From Xestospongia bergquistia (Eukaryota; Porifera; Demospongiae; Haplosclerida; Petrosiidae), in contig OZ014419.1 of assembly GCA_963965975.1 (NCBI GenBank), positions 6,280,150-6,344,149 on the forward strand: a stretch of 64,000 bases of DNA, written 5' to 3'. Shown in pieces: positions 1 to 13,504 of this stretch (positions are counted from its first letter, which is position 1; the number at the start of each line of letters is the position of its first letter). The position numbers were made by a program, and so were the translations under genes. Under the pieces are notes generated by a model. That model searched no databases. It saw nothing but the letters and a program-made list of their open reading frames with translations, and was not told the DNA's origin.

Positions 1-3000
1 TAACCTTGTTTCTTATACAGGACTATTTATTTGCTAGTATAGCTAAAGGAGAACTCAATCGCTTGATTGCTCTGTTAAAAAAACACCCAACTCACACAGT
101 AAATGCTACTGAAGAAGTGAGGCCTACAAAAAACATAGAGTTCTTTCTCTCTTTCCCTTATTATTTACATTGTGATACAATAACTTAATGTTGATAGTTA
201 CATCATAATGACATGTATATGTACATTATGACATGTACTTACATCCTGCCTTAAATTCTTAGTCAAAATTCCTTGTCTGTAAATTCCTGATCCTGTCACA
301 ATATTAGACAACATAGTTATGACTGTTAACTAATTAAGTAGAATTGCTGTAATTTATAATCCAATTATCTAATTGATTATAATCGTCTAGGAAGGTATAT
401 CATTACTTCATTATGCTGTACTTCAGGATAAACCTGATATAGTCATCTATTTAGTGAACAATCCTGAATGTAAACTCACTCCACAAGACAATGTAAGAAA
501 TTAATTTATTCTTGTTTGTTAAGTGCTGATGTTTACTAGTCTAGAGCTTATTAATGGTAGCTATTCTAGGTCACTGTGGTTAGTGCTAATGTTTACTAGT
601 CTAGAGCTTATTAATGGTAGCTATCTTAATTTGCTGTAGTAAGTACTGATGTTTACTAGTTTAGACCTTACTAGTGGTAGCTATCCTAGGTCACTGTGAT
701 GTTTACTAATCTAGAGCTTACTAATGGTAGGTTACTGTGGTAAGTACTGTGTAATAACATTACAACCATAGTAATTTAGAAAACTTCCCATTAGTAAAGT
801 TTAGACTAGTAGAATAACACTTAGACAACTCGACACACAAGTTCTAATATTTTACTATATCATATTCAATTACATTCTAACAACACTTCCATTTCAGCAT
901 TATGGTCACACACCACTTCACATGGCATGTTTCCATGACAACTCACGAATAGCTCAACATCTACTAGCTAAACTTAACTCCAAAGAAGTGAATACTCAAG
1001 ACAAAGTAAACTACAAATATAAATGAACAAATAAGACATTATCAGTTTATTAAGCTATGACTAACATAGTTGATTTTTTCTTTTGTATTTGTACAGTTTG
1101 GTTGGACTCCTCTACATCATGCTGCCCGTGTAGGAAACTTAGATTTGTGTAAATTACTAGTAAAATATTATGCTAAATTGGACATTAGAAATGAAGTAAG
1201 AAAGATAGATAAGTAGATGAATGAATAGACATACTAATAGCGGAAAAGAGTGATAAAACATTTTCTTCTTTTTATTATCAGCTTGGTAAGACAGCGTTAC
1301 ATTATGCTGCTCAACATGGTTTTCTAGACATACTCAAACACTTTTATGAATCTATGTCATCTTCTGTTACACCATCACCAACTGAGGTATGATAATATAC
1401 CATATTTGGTTATTACACTATACACTACCATATATGGTGTGAATGATTACTCTACTGTATGTGTGAGTATATTGTTAGTGAGTAAATGTTGCTGAACTAA
1501 TTTGTTGTATAATGAGACAAATGTATCTGTAACAAAAATGTAAACACTTTTTCGTAAAGGGAGAGGAAGGATTGGGTTGAGTAAGTAGGCATTTACTCGT
1601 GTAATCTATATTATGTTGAGGGTATTTTATCAATAATGAATAGATGAGCAGGTTTACTCTAAAACAAACTTTATAATTTTGGTAGTGTTTGTTGTTAATG
1701 TGTACATGTACTTCACATGTACATGTACATGTATTTTAGATGTACATGTACATGTACTTTAGATGTATATTACATGTATTTTAGATGTACATGTACATGT
1801 ACATTACATGTATTTTAGATGTACATTACATGTATTTTACATATACATGTGTATCTGTGACCTGACAAGTCCTGTTATATATTATAGTGTTTTGCTCTAC
1901 CAGTCCTGACATTGTTACATTTAGCTGCTCTCAATGATCATCAATCAATTATTGAATGGCTTAAACATATATTGTATCCATCAAATGTGAAATGTCAACG
2001 AGCGGTACATCAAAATGGAGAGGTAGGTGGATGAATGGATGGACAATTGGACACACAAATGGATGGATGGATGGACTGGCTAATAATGAAGTAAATCTGT
2101 TTATTTGTTCTCTTATTAGATAACTATAGAGGAGTTGGCAGAAGACACAGCTGCTGCTCGAGGTCATTCTGGATTAAAAGCAAATTTGTTGTCATATCGT
2201 CAGGTATCCTATCAATATCCATCAAATTTATTCATCATTCAATGTAATATGAACCCATATACTTTCATAATGAAACTGAAAGTTAAATATTGATATAAAC
2301 ATTATCAAGAAATCATAAAACTTCTTATTTTTCCTTTCAGCAATATGAGTCGTGGATACATGATATATGTCATGACCACGCCCCCTTGAATCACGTCAAA
2401 CTCTGTCTCTGTGGTCCACCTGACAGTGGAAAAACCAGTCTAAGTGACGCTCTAGAACGAAGCAATCTGCAGCTTCTGTTAGGTTGGGAACCAGATGTGA
2501 CAACAGAGGGAGAAGGGAAGAAGAAATATACATATAGCATTGACACAAAAGACATCCATATATCTGGACACGATACATTCCATATATGGGATTTCTCTGG
2601 TGACATTGAAAGTTTTATTACATATCACTATTTCCTTACTACTGACCACACTATGTACATCATTGTCCTAGACCTTCGCCATTCTTTGCCTGAATTACGC
2701 TCCGAGCTTGCATATTGGCTAAGTTTGATCAAAATGCATAACCTAGGCCAGACACCTCCGTATGATCATAGACCTAGAGACGATAGTCTGCCATTGTCAC
2801 TTCAAGTACAACCTAGAGCTGCTACACTAGGTCGGAGTCGTACTATTTCTGTTCCAGTACCGTCAACACTTCGATCTCGTATTCATAGTGCAAGTTCTAC
2901 TTTGAAACCATTGTCAAAATTTAGTCAATCTGTGTCACAAGTAGATCCATTGCGCACACCATCTCATAGTGCCCCAATTGAGCTAACTAAATTGAATCCT

Positions 3001-5021
3001 CATCACCTATCTTCGCCAGTTCGTGCTGAGTTACCTTCGTCCTCTCTCTGTCCTGTCCCAGTACTTATAGTTGGGTCTCATTTTGATCTCCTGGTTGATT
3101 CACAACGAAGTGAAGTTATAAGTCAATTTGAGAACTGTATTCGTGAGTTATCGACCAAATTTCATTCTTCAGTTGATGTCATACCTCAGTTATTTCCAGT
3201 CAATTGTCACAAACCAAACAGCTCTGAGATTAAACATCTTAAAGAACAAATAACTGCTGTACGCATTACAGATTTAGAGGTATTGTAGATGCACACACAC
3301 ACATCAATATATCATGACTTGACATTTCTTTTTGTACACAGAACCAGCTTTTGTATCCAAGGATATTTGAGAAAGTAATAAAAAAGATTGAGTCTTTGAA
3401 ACTACAGACACCTAATACTAAAGTAAACCACAATATTGTACATGAATATACAGTGTTACTCTAAATTGTAGGTGATGAAATTTAATGAAATGTGTAGCCT
3501 GATTAAAACTCACATCAATCAACTTGTCTCTGATCGGCAAATTACATATATTTTAAAGTGTCTGTCTCAAATAGGAATGGTAAGACTACAATTTATAAAT
3601 GTGTTGTTATGAATCTACAAATATATATTAGTTTGTCAAACTTATTTCATCGTCTCTAGATTATATACATTGAACATGGTGCACTCAATCAATGGGTCTT
3701 TATTGATCCATCCTGGTTATGTCAAGACGTATTGGGACAAGCCTTAGCTCCACCTACCTATCCCTCCTCACTTCTCACAAGCTATCAAAGTCACATGTTA
3801 ACAGAGAGCCAAATTACATCAAAATTGGAGGTCTGTACTGATCGGTATTTTACCTGTCTAGTCCTCGATCTTCTACACCAATTTGAAGTGTGTCATAAAT
3901 CTCGAAACAACGATGTTTACCAATTTCCTTCCTTTATCACTAAGGAAATGGACGTAGCTGATGATAGATGGAGAGTGGGACCTCCCTTTGTAGCGTACAT
4001 AGGACGTCGACTGTCGTGTGCTGACAACACAGATTTCTTCCCTCCTGGCTTTTTTCCTCGACTACAAGTTCAAATTTGTTCATTATCTTCACCTAAAGAC
4101 CCAATCCATCTTTATCGTAACAGTCTTATAATTGATGCTACAAAAATGCAATGTCAGGTCAAATTATCACCAGATAACCGATCTATTGACTTCATTGGGA
4201 GAGTCACTGATCTCTATGCAGCCTCAAGTTGTCTCCAAATGATTGATCACATTCAGAGCTTAATGGCTACACTTAGTCGCCAACTCTGTCCCTCTGTGTT
4301 TTTTCAATGGAGTATCCTCAGTGCTAAGAACCTTCAAGACCACTCCCCTTCTCTAGAGGCCTATTCTGTGACTGACATTATAGAAGCTAGTCATCAGAGT
4401 AAAGTTTTGTGGAACAACACATTGAGGTGTTCAGAATATGTTGATGATCTTATGTATATGGGAGACGAAAAGTTGAAAAAGAAGTGTGCTGGTCGAGGAG
4501 CAAAGGTGACCTTTTTGCATGACGAAATATTTGAGAAGTTGGAAATATTGTTATCTGATGATCAGGAGCAAGCAGTAAGTTATAATGTATACATGTACAA
4601 ATATCTGATGTGTGTATTAGTTACATGTGTTATGTGATACAGTTAATTTACACTAATTTGTAATGTAATTTGAAAGGGCATCGCCCATGGATTGTTGACT
4701 AGTGGTTACACTACTCGTGAATTCATGGGAAGAGACATTACATTGTCAGCATTTATTGCTTGTAGCATGAGTTATATTACGTGTATATCATTATAGGGAT
4801 GGAAACAGTTAGCTAAACACCTTAATCTCTCAGAGTACATTGAGTTACTCAAAGATCACAGTGAGCCTGCTAAAAGGTTGATTCTCAAATGGGGAGAGAA
4901 ACCACGCTGGACTGTTGATAGTCTGTTGTATGCATTACAAGGTATCAATCGTAAGGACGTCTATAACTTCATCCGAGCTAAAACAGATACAAAATACACT
5001 GAGACAGAGTGTTCTAAGTAA
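1..5021 (+). CDS. Ankyrin-Roc-COR-death domain protein (ROCO family, DAPK-like), 5' partial
   Basis: This is the 3' part of a spliced gene whose start lies left of the window. Exons read by eye are about 21-116, 391-492, 898-1005, 1097-1195, 1282-1386, 1888-2022, 2120-2203, 2341-3279, 3342-3422, 3472-3579, 3660-4574, about 4677 onward, and 4797-5021. The early exons encode ankyrin repeats, one per exon (GHTPLHMACFHDN, GWTPLHHAARVGN, GKTALHYAAQHG). The exon at 2341 opens a Roc GTPase with a P-loop (CGPPDSGKTS) and a switch-like WDFSGD. A low-complexity serine/proline insert and a COR-like region follow. The last exon is a death domain (GWKQLAKHLN, ILKWGEKPRWT, LLYALQGI). This order matches DAPK1-type ROCO proteins, which act in cell-death signalling. 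A kinase domain, if present, would be upstream and is not visible. The junction between the exon near 4677 and 4797 has no obvious phase-compatible GT donor, so that join is unresolved. Confidence 0.85.
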
Positions 5022-5212
5022 TGTCCATTAAGTTAAGTGTGCAATTGAATCAAGTATAATCCTTTAATTATAGTTCAAATTAATATCAAAAGGAAATAAT
5101 AATATAGTAAGAATATTAATTATATGTGTCTAGGTACTGTGTAACAAGCCATTGTTGCATTAGCATCTTAAAACAAAGGAAGTATTCGAATTTGATCACT
5201 ACATACAAAAAA

Positions 5213-7799
5213 TTATTTACTCTCAACTACTAAAGTACAAGGATTTGGTAGTCCATACCGGCCAATAGAATCATTATCCAACAATACTTCACCGCAAAAG
5301 AAAACATTAAGTTTCTCTGAAGCCATGCCTGTTTTCTGAGCAACCATTAATTTCAATACTTCTACGCTGTTTGAAGGTTCAAGTGAAAGGGTTAATAATT
5401 TAGAAGGTGTTTTAACAAACACAGTTAAAGCTCTTTCAGAAGCAATCATAAGCAACAAGGTTGCACCATCATGTATCAAGTAATCACCTAAACAGTAGTG
5501 ATTCTCTAAGACCACACCCCTATAATGAAGTACCTGTTGAGACGCAGGCACTCGGTCTCCACACTCCTGTATTGCCATCTTCAATTGTTGTACTGTGTTA
5601 TTGCTCTCCATTCGTAGATTCAATGTCTTACCAGTGTGTAGTCGAACAAGAACTAAAATAGGAATTCCCATTTTAGTGAACAATTGAATGGACACGTTGT
5701 CATTTGATATCACGTCACTTAATAGAGTTGAATCCTCTAATATTTGAGCATTGCATGTTAAGACTTGATGTTCTGGTGGGATTTGTAGTATCTGATACAC
5801 AGCAACCTTCATATCTAAGACATTTCTATTGTCATATAGTTGACAATGACAATGTCTTCCAGTGATAGTACTGACCGAGGCAGATACAAGAGAAGGTTGT
5901 TTGGTAAAAACTTGGACTGTGCTGCCATTCCTAATAGAATATTGAGACAAACTGAGTTCTGGATTGACAACTTGACCATTGTACACTAGTGTGAGATTTG
6001 ATCTTGTTATCTTCAAAATTTGTTCTAATTTGTCCTGTAAAATGCGGCCTCGATCACTTGTACTTAAACCTTCAACTTTTATTACTTCATTTGTGGACAT
6101 ATTCAAGGCCATAACATGCATAGATGGCATTACTTTGAAAGTGACCAACAAAGTCGAGTCCTGTTGGATCCGATACTCACTCAACAAAGCATCATTATCA
6201 AGATCTTTTCCACCAAACACTAGATTTATGTCGTCAATAGGATAACCCTCTCGCTCCTCTAACCTTTTCTTTATATCTCGGACACGATCAGTGCTTGTAG
6301 CCAGCAAAGTAATGGTGTTACCAGTTAATGTACGAACTAAAATTGGCATGGATACTTGTCGAGATAGTGATGGAGATACTGTGGAAGACATCTGAGCCAA
6401 TTGTACCATATGTACTGTACATTGACTAGGTAGGTTGCATGATTTAAGTGTCTTGTCATCGTCTAAGTGTTTCCCTTGAAAGACAATGCGATGATGAGAT
6501 GTGTCAATGTTCTCTTTTGATTGAAGCTCATTTTTAACATCAGCTACAGTTTGGTAGATAGAGGGATAAAGAATAAATGTATGACCATTCAATGTCTTAA
6601 CAAAAAGATGCATTCGTGAGGCAGCAGAGAATATGAGCTGTAGAGTACAATTAAACGTGATGCCGTAATCACAAAGCAAGCGGCCATCTTGAAGTTGCGA
6701 GCCAGCACAAATGAGAACTTGTTGATCACATGGGATCTCTTCTTGAGCAGCTATTAATTGTTTTAGTCCATAAACGGATTCATTAGAATCAACATTAAAT
6801 TTAAGTTGTTTTCCAGTTTGAGTATTAATTGTTAATTGTAATTGAGATGGGGGTTGCCTCACGGGTTGATCAGTTGGAGCCATCCAAGTACGCTTTCCAT
6901 GAGGATCTTTCGTGTTACTTTGTGGTAATACACCTTGTGATGGTGGCCCCTGTGGTGCAGAATAACTAATGTTTACTTGTTTATGTGCTGGGGTATCAGG
7001 TTTGGGTTGAGAGAGTAAAGTTGTTTCAGCATTAACTTTAATGACTAAGTGTACAGTTGACTCACGTTGAATGTTGTAACTAGATAGTTGACGATCATCA
7101 GCTAATGTCATTCCTGAAAAGATCAGTTGTTGCTGTTCCAAAGGTACACCTTCTTTTTCTTTGATTCTCTGTTTGATAGCTGCCACTGTTGATGTTGTAT
7201 CCACATCAATTGATATAGCACGACCTAGAGAGAGAGAGAGGAGGCAGAGAAGGAGGGAGGGAGAGGGAGAGACAGAGAGTAACCAGTTTATTTCATAGAC
7301 TAGTACCAACTCTACCTGTAAGTGTTTTAATAAAAATTCTCATCATTTCTCCTCTCTTACCCTCAGTAACAATCAAATGAACAGTTCCACCACCTATGAT
7401 ATTACATGAATGTATTGTTGAACTGTTATCTAGTGCCTGACCTACAAATGAACAAAACCAAGAATATCATCAGTGGGTGTGGCACATCTATATGGACTAT
7501 ATAATGCTTATTTTACCAGTACTTCCCCCTGCAAGGAAGGAGGAACTGGTTATGAAACAGATGAATTATTTTATAGCAAATAATAATTTATAACGTATAA
7601 CAACTATACTGTGAAGTAAATTGGTGGGTGTGACCAGCTCACCACTGTGAACGAGTTTTTGTTGATCAGGAGGAATTCCCTCCTTCTCATAGATTTTGGC
7701 TTTGAGTTGATAGACAGTACTAGTTGGTTGGATATCTACAACCAACGATCGACCACTAAGTGTCTTGACAAAAATTTGCATTTCTCTCGTCGTTGACAT
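5213..7799 (-). CDS. Polyubiquitin-like protein with nine diverged ubiquitin domains
   Basis: Three exons (7643-7799, 7316-7441, 5213-7224) join in frame with GT-AG sites. The ATG at 7799 gives MSTTRE before the first ubiquitin fold (MQIFVKTLSGRS). I count nine ubiquitin-like units. The first two are closest to ubiquitin (for example KEKEGVPLEQQQLIFSG). The rest drift strongly, though most keep a recognisable beta-grasp pattern of FVKT/LVRT start, I-K helix, Q-x-L-x-F-x-G and a final STV-x-L strand. No unit ends in the diglycine needed for processing and conjugation, and the protein ends VVESK. It is therefore unlikely to be a ubiquitin precursor and more likely a stable multi-Ubl scaffold. 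The intron before exon 3 has a (CT)n tract next to its acceptor. Its specific role is unknown. Confidence 0.85.
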
Positions 7800-8494
7800 G
7801 TTGTACAATTAATCACATGACTTAGGTTAATTAATAAGTTAATAATAATAATTAAGTAGAGTATGTTGGTATTCCACCTACGATCTACTGAAATATACTG
7901 ATTATAGTGGAATTTTCACACTACTCAGTATATTTCAGTATATCACAAGTATTCAATGGATTAACAATAAAACATTACAGCAGCTAAAATACTTAAAATA
8001 TAATGTAAAAGTAAAGCAAGTTTGTCTATATTACAAATTGACACTAACTCGTCTTGACACATGCACATATTCCCCCTTCTGTGTTTACTTACTTCACCTC
8101 AGCTATAAAACATTTTTGCAGTATATATTTGTCTTGGCACTCCTTCAGTATTTGTTCATGATCACCTCGAAAATAAACAGTTTCCTGCATGTTGTTTAAA
8201 AATTTTTTCTTGGTACACACACACATATCCCCTTCAAAGTTTACTCATTTTAGCTATAACAATAAATAACAATTTATAAATTTGCTTCTGCATAATTATA
8301 TACACATATCCCCTTCAATTCACATCAGCAGTATAAATTGAGATTTTTTGGTCTAGAGTCTACCATATATTATTAAGATATATATAGCTATAAAACTTTA
8401 TATCAGTTCAACCCAATTGTGTGCACATATTGGAGATCTAGAAACAATCTGCTTTGAATAATTCGTATCAGAATTCTTATTCATTTGGTTTTGT

Positions 8495-8675
8495 TCATTT
8501 GTAGGTCAGGGACTAGATAACAGTTCAACAATACAGTCATATAATATCATAGGTGGTGGAACTGTTCATTTGATTGTTACTGAGGGAGAAATGATGAGAA
8601 TTTTTATTAAAACACTTACAGGTATAGTTGGTAATAGTGTATGAAATAAACTGGTTACTCTCTCTCTCTCTCTCA
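8495..8675 (+). pseudogene. Inverted fragment of the multi-ubiquitin gene (exon 2 and flanks)
   Basis: This plus-strand stretch repeats about 180 bases of the minus-strand gene at 5213-7799. It starts in the intron before exon 2, passes through exon 2 (LDNSST, IIGGGTVHLIVTEG, MMRIFIKTLTG) and continues into the next intron up to the TC-rich tract. Compared with the gene it lacks a few codons after VTEG. It has no start and no neighbouring exons, so it is a non-functional copy. Confidence 0.75.
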
Positions 8676-8760
8676 TCAAATACTAATGCATCCAGAAATA
8701 GAATAAGAATGTAGTTGTATGAAGCCATTATAAAACATAACTAGTAATACCTATACCTGA
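8676..8760 (-). pseudogene. Short inverted scrap of the receptor-like family C terminus
   Basis: Read on the minus strand, this encodes MASYNYILILFLDALV, matching the last membrane helix of the receptor-like genes at 9639-13336 and 15309-19016 (MASYNYVVAILFFGVIV). It abuts the inverted ubiquitin-gene fragment. Only about 80 bases are recognisable. Confidence 0.55.
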
Positions 8761-9638
8761 CAACAGGAGTTAGCACATTAATAAGTTAATAATAATAATT
8801 AATTAGAATATGTCGGTATTCCACATAGAAATGTATTGATTATAGTGGAATCTCCACACTGCTCAGTATATTTCAGTAGATCATTACTATTCAAAGATTA
8901 AGGAATCAGTGACAATAAACAGTATAGCAGTTAAAATACTTCAAATATAAAGTAAATCATGTAAAAGTAAAGCTAGTTTGTCTATATTACAAATTGACAC
9001 CAAGTCCTCTTGGCACATGAACATATCCCCCTTCTGTGTTTACTCACCTCACCTCGGCTATAAGCACTTTCTGCAGTTTCAACATTTGTCTTGGCATATG
9101 CACACATTCCCTTCTGTGTTTACTCACCTCACCTCACCTCACCTCAGCTATAAACACTTTTCTGCAGCATAAAAATTTGCATCGGCACCTTTTAAGTATT
9201 AACTCACCTCGGCTATAAACAATTTCCTGCATGATGTATAAAATTTGTCTTGGCACACACATACCTGTTTAAAAATTTGTCTTGGCACATACACTCACAT
9301 ATCCCCTTCAAAGTTTACTCATCTTAGCTCTATATAAATTAAGACTTTTATAAAATTTGTTTCTGCATATATGCACATATCCCGTTCAATTCACATCAGC
9401 TGTATATATCAAGAGGTTTTATGATCTAGAGTCTACCATATATTATTAAGATATATATAGCTATAGAACTTTATATCAGTTCAACCCAATTGTGTGCACA
9501 TATTGGAGATCTGGAAACAATCTGCTGTGAATGTGATTTAACTAATCACAGAACCCTAATATCACAAGGTACACTTGATTATATTATAGATTTATATATT
9601 CTTTATTGTCACTCCAGAATTGATATAGTTACTGGAAA

Positions 9639-12600
9639 ATGATGTCATTTAGTCTAGCACTGTTTGTAATTGTTATTTCAACACTTACCACTGCTGAACC
9701 ACTTTCTTCACATATTGTTTCAATTAACACAAGTGATCAAGGTTATGTAGTGGTAATGTATCAATACAAAATAACTTGGTTCTTAATTTGACACAGAGGA
9801 ACTATGTACTGTACAATATGACCTTTTGTCTTATTGGAAATGTCAGTAATATTATATTAACAGGACTCACTGATGGAAAATCATCAATTAAATGTTTAAA
9901 AAATGGAAATTCCTCCTCAACTACTGGTTTTGGGTTTGTTAATATATCAAGTATTGCTTTAGAAAATTTGGAGTTCATTGGATGTGGAGCAACAATAAGA
10001 AAACCAGCTGTGACATTCTTCAATAATACACACCCACATTTAGGATACAAACAGAAAGCTTTGCTTGTATTTAACCATTGCTACAATATAACAATACAAC
10101 ATGTTAATATTTATAGTTACATTGGATATGCTGTATTGATGCTGAATCCACTTTCCTCATCATTAATGGATCATGTTCTAATTTCCTATGGAACTGGTGC
10201 TAGTCACTGTACTGATTCTGGTATGTTTGCTTGTGCTGGTTGTGGTATAGCTATAATATTTAAAGATACTGAACATACCTCTCCTTATATGACACCTGTT
10301 AATGTCGTATTGTCACAGTCAACTCTTTCTTATAACTTCAATTTTATACCAGATGTACCACCATTGACTCTAATAGGACATGAGATATGTACACTTCCTA
10401 TAGTTGGTGCTGGTGGGTTAACTGTACTGTATAACCAGTCTTATGTGGCTAAATTTGAAACTCAGAATACTACCTTTGGCTATAATAGTGGAACAGTAAC
10501 AGGAGTCTTACTAGTGTTATTTTATAATGGCATGATGAATTCTCAATTTTCACTAAAAGATGTAGATGAATATAATGGAGGTATTATGCCAACAACTAAA
10601 CAAATTGGTGGTCTATGTATTACTGTTATCTCCATCTTGTGTCACACATGTTATTTAATAAACACCACAAATGTATGGACACCAATTACATTCAATAACG
10701 TGAAAACAGTGCAAATTGCATACTTTAATATAGAGATGCCTTACATCAAGTATGATCAAGGAATTTATGTAAATATTTTTGAATTATGCTGTGCAAAATC
10801 CATTAATATATTCCTAAAAGGGGTTAAATGTAAAACTTCTGGCTCATGTCTTTACGCATTTGTGATGGATCAATTTCCAAGCTACAAAGAAAGCAACATC
10901 TCTATTGTATTAGAAGATACTGAAGTATATTTCAGTTTCAATAAGTATATTGGTTATGCACTGTATTCTACAGTTCCATCTTTGATGTTAATAAACTGGA
11001 ATGACATCTTTGTTAGAGGAAATAGCAATTTTCAAGAGAGTAAGTCAGCAACAATTGCAGTATATCACAGCAACCTACATATAATAGGAAATGTATCCTT
11101 TAAAAACAACAAGGCAACTATAGGAGCTGCCATTCAACTTTACAACTCATTCCTTATTCTCCAAGAACCACTAACTGCTACATTCCTTAACAACAGTGCT
11201 TTGTTATATGGTGGAGCTATATATGCTGATAATGTAGTCCTCCCTGGTCATAGTAGATGTGCTATACAAATTAATACCAACAAAACAAATCTAAACAATT
11301 TAACTATCACTTTGAAATTTGAAGGAAACACAGCAGGACTTGCAGGAAATAGTATTTATGCCACTCCTCTCTACAATTGCTCCTTCCTCTACTCACAAAA
11401 TGACTTTAAACCAGTCCACTTTGACTGGAAATCAATCATACACTTTGATCCACCAAACTATCATAACAATCAACTAAATCAAATCTCTTCTCAACCAGTC
11501 AAAATATGTTCTTGTCAATTTGATCCTACAAAAAATGAAAGAATCTCAATATACTGTTCAATATTACAAGATATTACTCATATCATTAACACTTACCCTG
11601 GTAAGACAATAATCACATCACTTTGTGCTGTTGATGATTCTGGTAACATTGTTTACTCTCCTGCTGTAGCTACTATTGATAATGATTATATTAATCATGA
11701 AAAGCTCTCTCCAAATATTATATATTTAAAACAAGGACAAACACTAGTACCTCTCTCTGGTAGTAACTGTACTCAAATCAATTACAATGTTCTCAGTAAA
11801 CTAAATGAAATCAAACATGGAGTATTAAATATTGCAACACCAGGCAATCCACCATCTTGGTCAGCTGAAATATATGTCTATCCTTGTCCAATGGGGTTCA
11901 TATTAAATGAAGGTGAGTGCGTATGTAATAGCTTTATCACTGATATTTCACCTACAACAATATGTAACATCACTACAAACACTATTTCTATATCTTCTGG
12001 TCAATGGTTGGGTCATATATTATCTGATAACAAGAGTGATTTAGGATTTGCCTCTGTTTGTCCTCCTGGTAACTGTAAGACTGATACTGTACTTGTCAAT
12101 GTGACAGACCCACTCTCTATTTGTGAGTCCAGTAAGACAGGTGTTCTCTGTGGACAATGTCAACATAATATGAGTGTTGTATTTGGTAGTACAGAATGTA
12201 GACCATGTTCTGATCTGGGGTTAATTACAATAGTGGGATATGCTCTATCTGGTCTGTTACTGGTAACAATTATGCTTGCATTACCTCTGACTATATCAGA
12301 AGGACCATTAGCTGGTATCATAATAGCTATGAATATCACTTCTGTTTCAACTATTGACTATTTGGATAACAACAATTGGTTTGTATACACTGCTAGAGTC
12401 TTTGTTTCTCTCATGAACCTTAATCTAGGTTTTCCAATGTGTTTATACAATGGAATGACACCAACTGTTAAAACTGGTATACAATTTATATATCCAGTCT
12501 ACTTGTGGATTTTAGTAATAGGATTCATCATATTTAGTCAATACTCAACTCAAGTCTCTAACAAAACAGCAAGTTACTCTGTTCAAGTCTTAGCTAGTCT

Positions 12601-13336
12601 CATTCATCTCTCCTTCTCCAAAGTCCTCATCACTTGTATAGACATCATAGCTTATGTTCCTGTTCGTACAGGACAAGACGAAACAGTTATAGTGTGGTAT
12701 GGTGATGGTAATGTTAACTATCTCTCTAGTCCTCAACATATTGTTCTGTTTACTGTAGCTGTGACAAGTTTCTTGTTGTATATTATACCATTTTTAGTAT
12801 TTGTTACTTTGGGTAGATATTGTATGAGATGGAGATGTGTTAATAAGTACTTGCGTCCATTTCTAGAGGCTTTTCAAGGTCCATACAAACAAGAACAAGG
12901 TTACTGGTATGGAATGAGGATGATAACTGTTGTATATGTTTATTTGATGTGGGCAGTCTTTAGAGGATACAATATTAACTTAATGCTGTTTATGCAACTA
13001 ATATCAGTTATTATATTATGCCTCATTCAAACATCTATCAAACCATTTCAAAATTCAATATTAAACCACATTGACTCATTTTGTATAGCAATGTTAATAT
13101 GCCAGATCCTGTCAGCTATTGTGTTTGGTGGTAGGTATTACTGGTTATCTTATATAATGGCTTCATACATCTATGTTGTTGTTATTGTTTTTTTTGGTGT
13201 TATAGTTTGTCAATGTTGGGAAAAGTGTAAATGCAAGTTCAGAAAAGAGAGAAGCCATGATCATGGTCATGTGATTATCCCATCAGATGAAGAAGATGAT
13301 GAAATGAGACAAGCTCTGATAGCACTTCAAGATTAA
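9639..13336 (+). pseudogene. Receptor-like beta-helix/multi-TM gene, copy A, frameshifted near the start
   Basis: The gene begins with a signal peptide (MMSFSLALFVIVISTLTTAE) that matches copy B. After codon TSDQ at 9740 it lacks ten bases (CTGTGGTACT) present in copy B. The frame then runs into a stop near 9789, leaving about 50 residues. From about 9776 the homologous frame is open without interruption to the stop at 13334-13336 (about 1,180 residues), so the damage looks recent. That large frame has the same parts as copy B: beta-helix ectodomain with many N-glycosylation sequons, a cysteine-rich knot, about nine hydrophobic helices and an acidic tail. It may be a fresh pseudogene, a protein using a downstream start without a signal peptide, or a sequencing error. 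Confidence 0.7.
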
Positions 13337-13504
13337 ATCAAGTCCCTTATTGTTTGTATAAAGATTAGAAAAAGCTTAAGTAACATGTGTTTGATAAAAT
13401 TAAAAGTTTGTCATTTTAGCAAATTACAAACTCATTAATGTAATGTAATTTAAATAGCAATATTAATGTCCTATTGTAATTATCAAAAATAATTAATTGA
13501 ATAA
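13337..13504. other. 3' flank of copy A
   Basis: AT-rich 3' flank. It is similar to the flank after copy B (19017-19200), including the shared atcaaaaataattaatt block. No gene is seen. Confidence 0.5.

Larger units (their letters stand above)
7829..9530. repeat. Spacer with a direct duplication of several hundred bases
   Basis: The sequence from about 7829 to 8460 recurs, with insertions and substitutions, at about 8776 to 9530. Matching blocks include 7829-7935 with 8776-8890, 8005-8100 with 8960-9060, and 8350-8455 with 9418-9525 (shared tctaccatatattattaaga and ttggagatct). Short motifs such as the ccttctgtgtttact cluster repeat further inside. There is no convincing gene in the stretch. 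The two duplicate blocks are separated by the inverted gene scraps listed separately. Confidence 0.7.

Noticed and set aside
9802-10050. Minus-strand frame inside receptor copy A (and its twin at 15491-15712)
   Set aside because: It is antisense to a conserved coding region and has no homology of its own. It is conserved only because the two copies are duplicates.
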